Below, one piece after another: positions 60,364 through 64,000 of a stretch of 64,000 nucleotides of DNA. Both the position numbers and the translations under genes were made by a program. This stretch comes from Gallionellaceae bacterium. GTDB lineage: Bacteria; Pseudomonadota; Gammaproteobacteria; Burkholderiales; Thiobacillaceae. Under the pieces are notes generated by a model. The model was not told the DNA's origin and did not search any database. It worked only from the letters and a program-made list of their open reading frames with translations. Every line of letters begins with the position of its first letter. Within the stretch, counting starts at the first letter, position 1. The stretch spans positions 124,001-188,000 of the forward strand of contig JAQTLN010000002.1 in NCBI GenBank assembly GCA_028714875.1, written 5' to 3'.

Positions 60364-61176
60364 CTACCACGACACCACATGCACATTGGAAAGCGTGCGA
60401 CCGAGGAAGCGTTCGCCGATGGTCTGGAAACGTAGCGGCACATCAGTGACCCAGAAATGATAGTCCGGCGGCGTGCGGTTCGGGTTGTGAAGATTGAGTT
60501 CAGTGAGCAGGTCGGCGGTTTGTTCCGCCATTGCTTCGGCGGAATCAACCAGTTTGATGTCGGGGCCGACCACCTCCTGCAACAGGGATTTCAACAAGGG
60601 GTAATGGGTGCAGCCCAGCACCAGGCTGTCTACCTTCTCGGCCAGCACCGGTTTTAGGTATTCCTGCGCGGTCATGCGGGTAACCGGGTGGTCCAGCCAG
60701 CCTTCTTCCACCAGCGGCACCAGCAGGGCGCAGGCCTGCGAGGTGAGGCGCGCCTCGGGTTCGATGTTGTGGATGGCGCGCGCGTAGGCATTGCTGTTGA
60801 TGGTGGTGGGCGTGCCGATGACGCCGATGCGCCGCGTCCGCGTGGCGGCGAGGGCGGACAGGGCGCCGGCCTCGATCACGTCCAGCACCGGCGTCGGCGA
60901 GAGATCGCGCACCACCTGGGCGGCGACGGCGGCCATCGTGTTGCAGGCGATGATCAGCACCTTGACCCGTTTTTCCAGCAGGAATTCGGCGATCTGGGTG
61001 GTGTAGTGGGAAATGGTCTGCACCGACTTGACACCATAGGGCACCCGCGCGGTGTCGCCGAAGTAATGGATGGATTCAAACGGCAGCCGTTCCATCAGGG
61101 CGCGCACCACGGTCAGCCCGCCGACGCCGGAGTCGAACACACCGATGGGGCTGCGCGGATCAAGATGGCTCTGCAT
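60364..61176 (-). CDS. murI: Glutamate racemase
   Basis: A 270-residue cytoplasmic enzyme that makes D-glutamate for peptidoglycan. IGVFDSGVGGLTV (11-23), catalytic Cys78 in IACNTMAA, and catalytic Cys189 in LGCTHYPLL are present, with DTARVPYG and LVDSAEAMAEQ. ATG 61176 was chosen at MQSHLDPRSPIGVFD; it overlaps the end of queG by 17 bp. Length matches the family. Confidence 0.97.
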   Translation of the reverse strand: MQSHLDPRSPIGVFDSGVGGLTVVRALMERLPFESIHYFGDTARVPYGVKSVQTISHYTTQIAEFLLEKRVKVLIIACNTMAAVAAQVVRDLSPTPVLDVIEAGALSALAATRTRRIGVIGTPTTINSNAYARAIHNIEPEARLTSQACALLVPLVEEGWLDHPVTRMTAQEYLKPVLAEKVDSLVLGCTHYPLLKSLLQEVVGPDIKLVDSAEAMAEQTADLLTELNLHNPNRTPPDYHFWVTDVPLRFQTIGERFLGRTLSNVHVVSW

Positions 61177-62239
61177 GGTTTTCTGCCTGGCGGGAAAGCG
61201 CCCATTGTAAATGTTCGCGCAGTTGCGCCGAGGGGTGGTCGCCGCGTGTTTCCAGGGCGGCGACGGCGGCTGGCGAGTGTGGCGCGTTACCCAGCGCCAC
61301 GGCGATGTTGCGCAGCCAACGCTCATGGCCGATGCGGCGGATGGCCGAACCTTCAAGTCGGGCCAGGAATTCCGCCTCGCTCCATGCGAACAGGTCGATC
61401 AGCATCGCTGTGTCCAGCTTGTTGCGCGGCAGGAAGTCGGGGACCGTGCCTGGCTGTGCGAAGCGGTTCCACGGGCAGGCAAGCTGGCAGTCGTCGCAGC
61501 CGTAGATGCGGTTGCCCAGCAGCGGGCGCAATTCAACCGGGATGGCGCCGGCGTGTTCGATGGTCAGATAGGAGATGCAGCGGCGCGCGTCCACCTGGTA
61601 AGGCGCGACGATGGCGCCGGTCGGGCAGAGGTCGAGGCAGGCACGGCAACTGCCGCAATGGCTTTCATCCGGAGCGTCTGGCAAAAACGGCAGATCGGTG
61701 AACAGTTCGCCGAGAAAAAACCAGGAACCTTGCCGGGTCAGCAGCAGGGTGTGCTTGCCGCGCCAACCCAGGCTGGCGCGGCTGGCCAGGGCGACCTCCA
61801 GGACCGGCGCGCTGTCGGAAAAGGGTCGCGCCTGAAACGGGCCGATTTCAGCGGCGATGCGTTCCGCCAGCTTTTGCAGACGGCCGCGCATCAGCTTGTG
61901 ATAGTCGCGCCCCAGGGCATAGCGGGAGACATAGGCGCGTTCCGGGTCGGCGAGGTTCTCCCAGGACTCGGCGGCATCCGGCCGATAGTCCAGACGCACA
62001 CTGATGATGCCGACGGTTCCAGGCACCAGTTCGGCGGGGCGCGCGCGGGTGGCGCCGTGCCGGGCCATATAATCCATGTCTCCGTGAAATCCCCGCGCCA
62101 GCCAATCCATGAGTTCCGCTTCCGCAGTCCCCAATTCGACGGGCGCGAATCCCACCGCGCTGAAACCCAGTTGCTGTCCCCATTGTCGGATCAGCGGTTT
62201 CAATGCGGCCAGTGTTGCGGGAGAACGGTCGTGAGTCAT
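61160..62239 (-). CDS. queG: Epoxyqueuosine reductase
   Basis: A 359-residue enzyme of the last step of queuosine synthesis in tRNA. It has two 4Fe-4S clusters in the C-terminal half (CGSCRACLDLCPTGAI and CDDCQLACPW), the cobalamin-binding reductase region (YALGRDYHKLMRGRLQKLAE; FSDSAPVLEVALA) and the family start LGFSAVGFAPVEL. ATG 62239 is divergent from tsaE; a HEAT-like tail (about 300-350) follows the clusters. It overlaps murI, so the two are probably translated together. Confidence 0.96.
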   Translation of the reverse strand: MTHDRSPATLAALKPLIRQWGQQLGFSAVGFAPVELGTAEAELMDWLARGFHGDMDYMARHGATRARPAELVPGTVGIISVRLDYRPDAAESWENLADPERAYVSRYALGRDYHKLMRGRLQKLAERIAAEIGPFQARPFSDSAPVLEVALASRASLGWRGKHTLLLTRQGSWFFLGELFTDLPFLPDAPDESHCGSCRACLDLCPTGAIVAPYQVDARRCISYLTIEHAGAIPVELRPLLGNRIYGCDDCQLACPWNRFAQPGTVPDFLPRNKLDTAMLIDLFAWSEAEFLARLEGSAIRRIGHERWLRNIAVALGNAPHSPAAVAALETRGDHPSAQLREHLQWALSRQAENHAEPS

Positions 62240-62261
62240 GCCGACGATGATAACGGTTTGC

Positions 62262-62370
62262 CCCCTCTCCCCTCGGGAGAGGGAAATGCGCGTGCGCTCG
62301 GTGATGGCGTGATTCGTGGCGCAAATGTTGTTCCCTCTCCCCCTGCCCCTCCCCAGGCGGGGGAGGGGAG
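62262..62370. repeat. CCCTCTCC/GGAGAGGG palindromic element (copy 2) at the start of tsaE
   Basis: 109 bp: CCCCTCTCCCC TCGGGAGAGGG, variable centre, then CCCTCTCCCCC TGCCCCTCCCC and GGGGGAGGGGAG. Homologous to 41098-41192. It fills the queG-tsaE intergenic space and runs into the tsaE reading frame. Confidence 0.8.
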
Positions 62371-62830
62371 TCCGTATTCGGCGACGCTGCCCGACGATAC
62401 CGCCACCCAGGCGCTGGGCGCGCGACTGGCGCGGGTACTTGAACCGGGTTTGAGCATCTGGCTAAGCGGCGATCTGGGGGCGGGGAAGACCACGTTGACG
62501 CGTGGTCTGTTGCGGGAACTGGGTTATGGTGGACGTGTCAAGAGTCCGACCTATACTCTGGTTGAACTTTATCCGTTTTCGAGTTTCAATCTATACCACT
62601 TTGATTTGTATCGTTTTGTTGATCAGGATGAATGGGAAGATGCGGGCTTCCGCGAATACTTCAACGACACCAGCCTGTGCTTGGTGGAATGGCCGGAAAA
62701 GGGCGGCGCGCTGCTGCCCGGGCCGGATGTCCGGGTTGATCTGGATATCCTCGACACGGGGCGTATCGCCCATGTGCAAGGGCTGACGGAGGCTGGCAAA
62801 AAATGTATCGCGCGCTTATTCATACCCTGA
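62309..62830 (+). CDS. tsaE: tRNA t6A-modification ATPase TsaE (start uncertain)
   Basis: Needed with TsaB, TsaC and TsaD to make t6A37 on tRNA. Walker A GDLGAGKTT, then SPTYTLVELY, FNLYHFDLYRF and VEWPEK are all family motifs. The recognisable protein begins at about 62388 (LPDDTATQALGARLARVL). Upstream the frame passes through a palindromic element and holds no ATG; GTG 62309, TTG 62258 or GTG 62231 are the possible starts, and none has a convincing ribosome-binding site. If GTG 62309 is used, about 27 N-terminal residues are repeat-encoded. The end overlaps the amidase gene by 28 bp. Confidence 0.9.
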   Translation: MIRGANVVPSPPAPPQAGEGSPYSATLPDDTATQALGARLARVLEPGLSIWLSGDLGAGKTTLTRGLLRELGYGGRVKSPTYTLVELYPFSSFNLYHFDLYRFVDQDEWEDAGFREYFNDTSLCLVEWPEKGGALLPGPDVRVDLDILDTGRIAHVQGLTEAGKKCIARLFIP

Positions 62831-64000
62831 TTCTGCTGTTTGGGCTTTGCTCCACGCTGGCCGCGCAAGCCATTGAGGTCAAGGCGAGCGGGGTTAAAGC
62901 CGTACGTCTATGGCCGTCGCCGGAATACAGCCGCATCACCCTCGAACTTTCGGAAGCGGCGAGCTACAAGTATTTCAGCCTGAAAAACCCTGAACGTCTG
63001 GTACTGGACCTGGAAGGTGTGGAGCCGGAAGGCGCGCTGCTGGAAATAGCGGCTATGGTGGCGCCGCAGGATCCGCAGATCGCCTCGATCCGGGTGGCCA
63101 AGAACCGTCCCGGCGTGACCCGCGTGGTGGTGGAACTGAAAACCGAAATCCGCCCCCAGGTATTCACCCTCAAACCAATGGGTGACTACGGCCACCGCTT
63201 GGTGCTGGATGTCTATCCCACCTCATTGGAGGCTGTGGAGAAGCAGGTCGAGGCGGCCATCGGCAAGGCCGACAAGGCATCGGCCGAGAAACAGACGGAG
63301 GCCCGTTCCGGCAAACCTGCCGCCAAGCCCGAATACGTCCGCCTGATCACCGTCGCCATCGACGCCGGCCACGGCGGTGAAGACCCCGGCGCCAAGGGCG
63401 CCAACGGTTCGCACGAGAAAGACATCACCCTGTCCATCGCGCGTCGCCTCAAGGCGCAGATCGACAAGCAGGAAAACATGCGCGCCTACCTCACCCGCGA
63501 TGGCGACTACTTCATCCCGCTGCATGACCGGGTCAATAAGGCACGCCGGGCGCAGGCCGACCTGTTCGTTTCCATCCATGCCGATGCTTTCGTCAAGCCG
63601 CACGCGCGCGGCTCCTCGGTGTTCGCGCTATCGGAAAAGGGCGCCACCTCGGCGGCGGCCAAGTGGCTGGCCCGGCACGAAAACGAGGCCGACCTGATCG
63701 GCGGCATCAATATCGATGTCAAGGACGTCTACCTCAAGCAGACCCTGATCGACCTCTCACAAACCGCCGCCATCGCCGACAGCCTGAGACTCGGCCGCGC
63801 TGTGTTGCAGGAAATCGGCGGCATCAACCAGTTGCACAAGGGACAGGTGGAACAAGCCGGCTTCGCCGTTCTGAAAGCGCCGGACATCCCCTCCATCCTG
63901 GTGGAAACCGCTTTCATCTCGAACCCGGAAGAAGAAAAGCGCCTCACCGACGATGCCTACCAGGACAGCATGGCCGCCGCCATCGTCACCGGCATCAAGC
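62803..64000 (+). CDS. amiC: N-acetylmuramoyl-L-alanine amidase, AmiC type (3' end outside window)
   Basis: About 399 residues are visible. Signal peptide (MYRALIHTLILLFGLCSTLAAQA), an AMIN domain (VRLWPSPEYSRITLELSEAA; LVLDLEGVEPEGALLE), a charged linker, and an Amidase_3 domain with the zinc ligands His in AGHGGEDPGA, Glu in SHEKDI and His in SIHADA, plus the catalytic Glu in LVETAFISNPEEE. It cleaves peptide stems from glycan during cell separation. ATG 62803 has GGAGG upstream and overlaps tsaE, the usual order in proteobacteria. Confidence 0.93.
   Translation, partial: MYRALIHTLILLFGLCSTLAAQAIEVKASGVKAVRLWPSPEYSRITLELSEAASYKYFSLKNPERLVLDLEGVEPEGALLEIAAMVAPQDPQIASIRVAKNRPGVTRVVVELKTEIRPQVFTLKPMGDYGHRLVLDVYPTSLEAVEKQVEAAIGKADKASAEKQTEARSGKPAAKPEYVRLITVAIDAGHGGEDPGAKGANGSHEKDITLSIARRLKAQIDKQENMRAYLTRDGDYFIPLHDRVNKARRAQADLFVSIHADAFVKPHARGSSVFALSEKGATSAAAKWLARHENEADLIGGINIDVKDVYLKQTLIDLSQTAAIADSLRLGRAVLQEIGGINQLHKGQVEQAGFAVLKAPDIPSILVETAFISNPEEEKRLTDDAYQDSMAAAIVTGIK

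Noticed and set aside
61211-62230. Long plus-strand frame upstream of tsaE, opposite queG
   Set aside because: It is the open antisense of queG; only the part from about 62231 onward can belong to tsaE.

Overview
The window is GC-rich, densely coded chromosomal DNA, most likely from a betaproteobacterium of the sulfur- or iron-oxidiser type (Nitrosomonadales/Thiobacillus-like). Reasons: the gene order fmdB - DUF502 - aspS; a cheY-cheZ-cheA locus with CheY residues D57/T87/K109; c-type cytochromes; PEP-CTERM proteins; and giant LEPR-XLL surface proteins. The exact taxon is an inference. No tRNA, rRNA, CRISPR array, complete insertion sequence or prophage was seen.

Layout. 1-23.5 kb: the end of one giant secreted protein, a small DUF3467 gene, a complete 7,406-residue LEPR-XLL giant protein, and a second, nearly identical DUF3467 gene. 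This is a tandem duplication of a [giant protein + DUF3467] module. 23.6-26.8 kb (minus strand): small membrane protein, aspS, DUF502 protein, FmdB zinc ribbon. 27-31.8 kb (minus): a DevBCA/MacAB-like export cluster (HlyD adaptor, FtsX-type permease, ATPase) behind a cytochrome c' and two small secreted proteins. 31.9-35.6 kb: an OmpR/EnvZ-type two-component pair, then an acyl-CoA synthetase on the other strand. 35.8-43 kb: two tandem cheV genes, cheY, cheZ, cheA, an EAL-HDOD protein and sixA. 43-46.3 kb: AIM24 protein, a lipoprotein and two PEP-CTERM proteins. 46.6-50.4 kb: a NarL-type response regulator and a 7TM-type histidine kinase, separated by an oppositely oriented outer-membrane barrel gene. 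50.5-52.9 kb: periplasmic thioredoxin, secreted propeller-like protein, DsrE-like protein. 53-59.8 kb: an oligopeptide-type ABC importer (lipoprotein binding protein, two permeases, fused double ATPase). 60-64 kb: cytochrome c, murI, queG, and, divergently, tsaE and the start of an AmiC-type amidase.

Two things stand out. First, the giant protein combines PPC-like, CARDB, LamG, cadherin-like, Calx-beta, PKD-like, cohesin-like and dockerin-like modules around about 3,000 residues of unrecognised beta-rich sequence. Its C-terminal tail is shared almost exactly with the neighbouring paralogue. Second, a short (about 100 bp) palindromic element with C-tract/G-tract ends occurs five times. Four copies lie in frame inside, or directly before, ABC-transporter genes within 4.5 kb, adding a proline/glycine/lysine-rich peptide of about 33 residues. 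The fifth is in the N-terminus of another ABC ATPase. Further palindromic families (GTAGCGC..., GTAGGTCGGG..., CCCTCTCCCC...) lie between genes and supply stop codons, C-terminal residues or possible start regions to neighbours.
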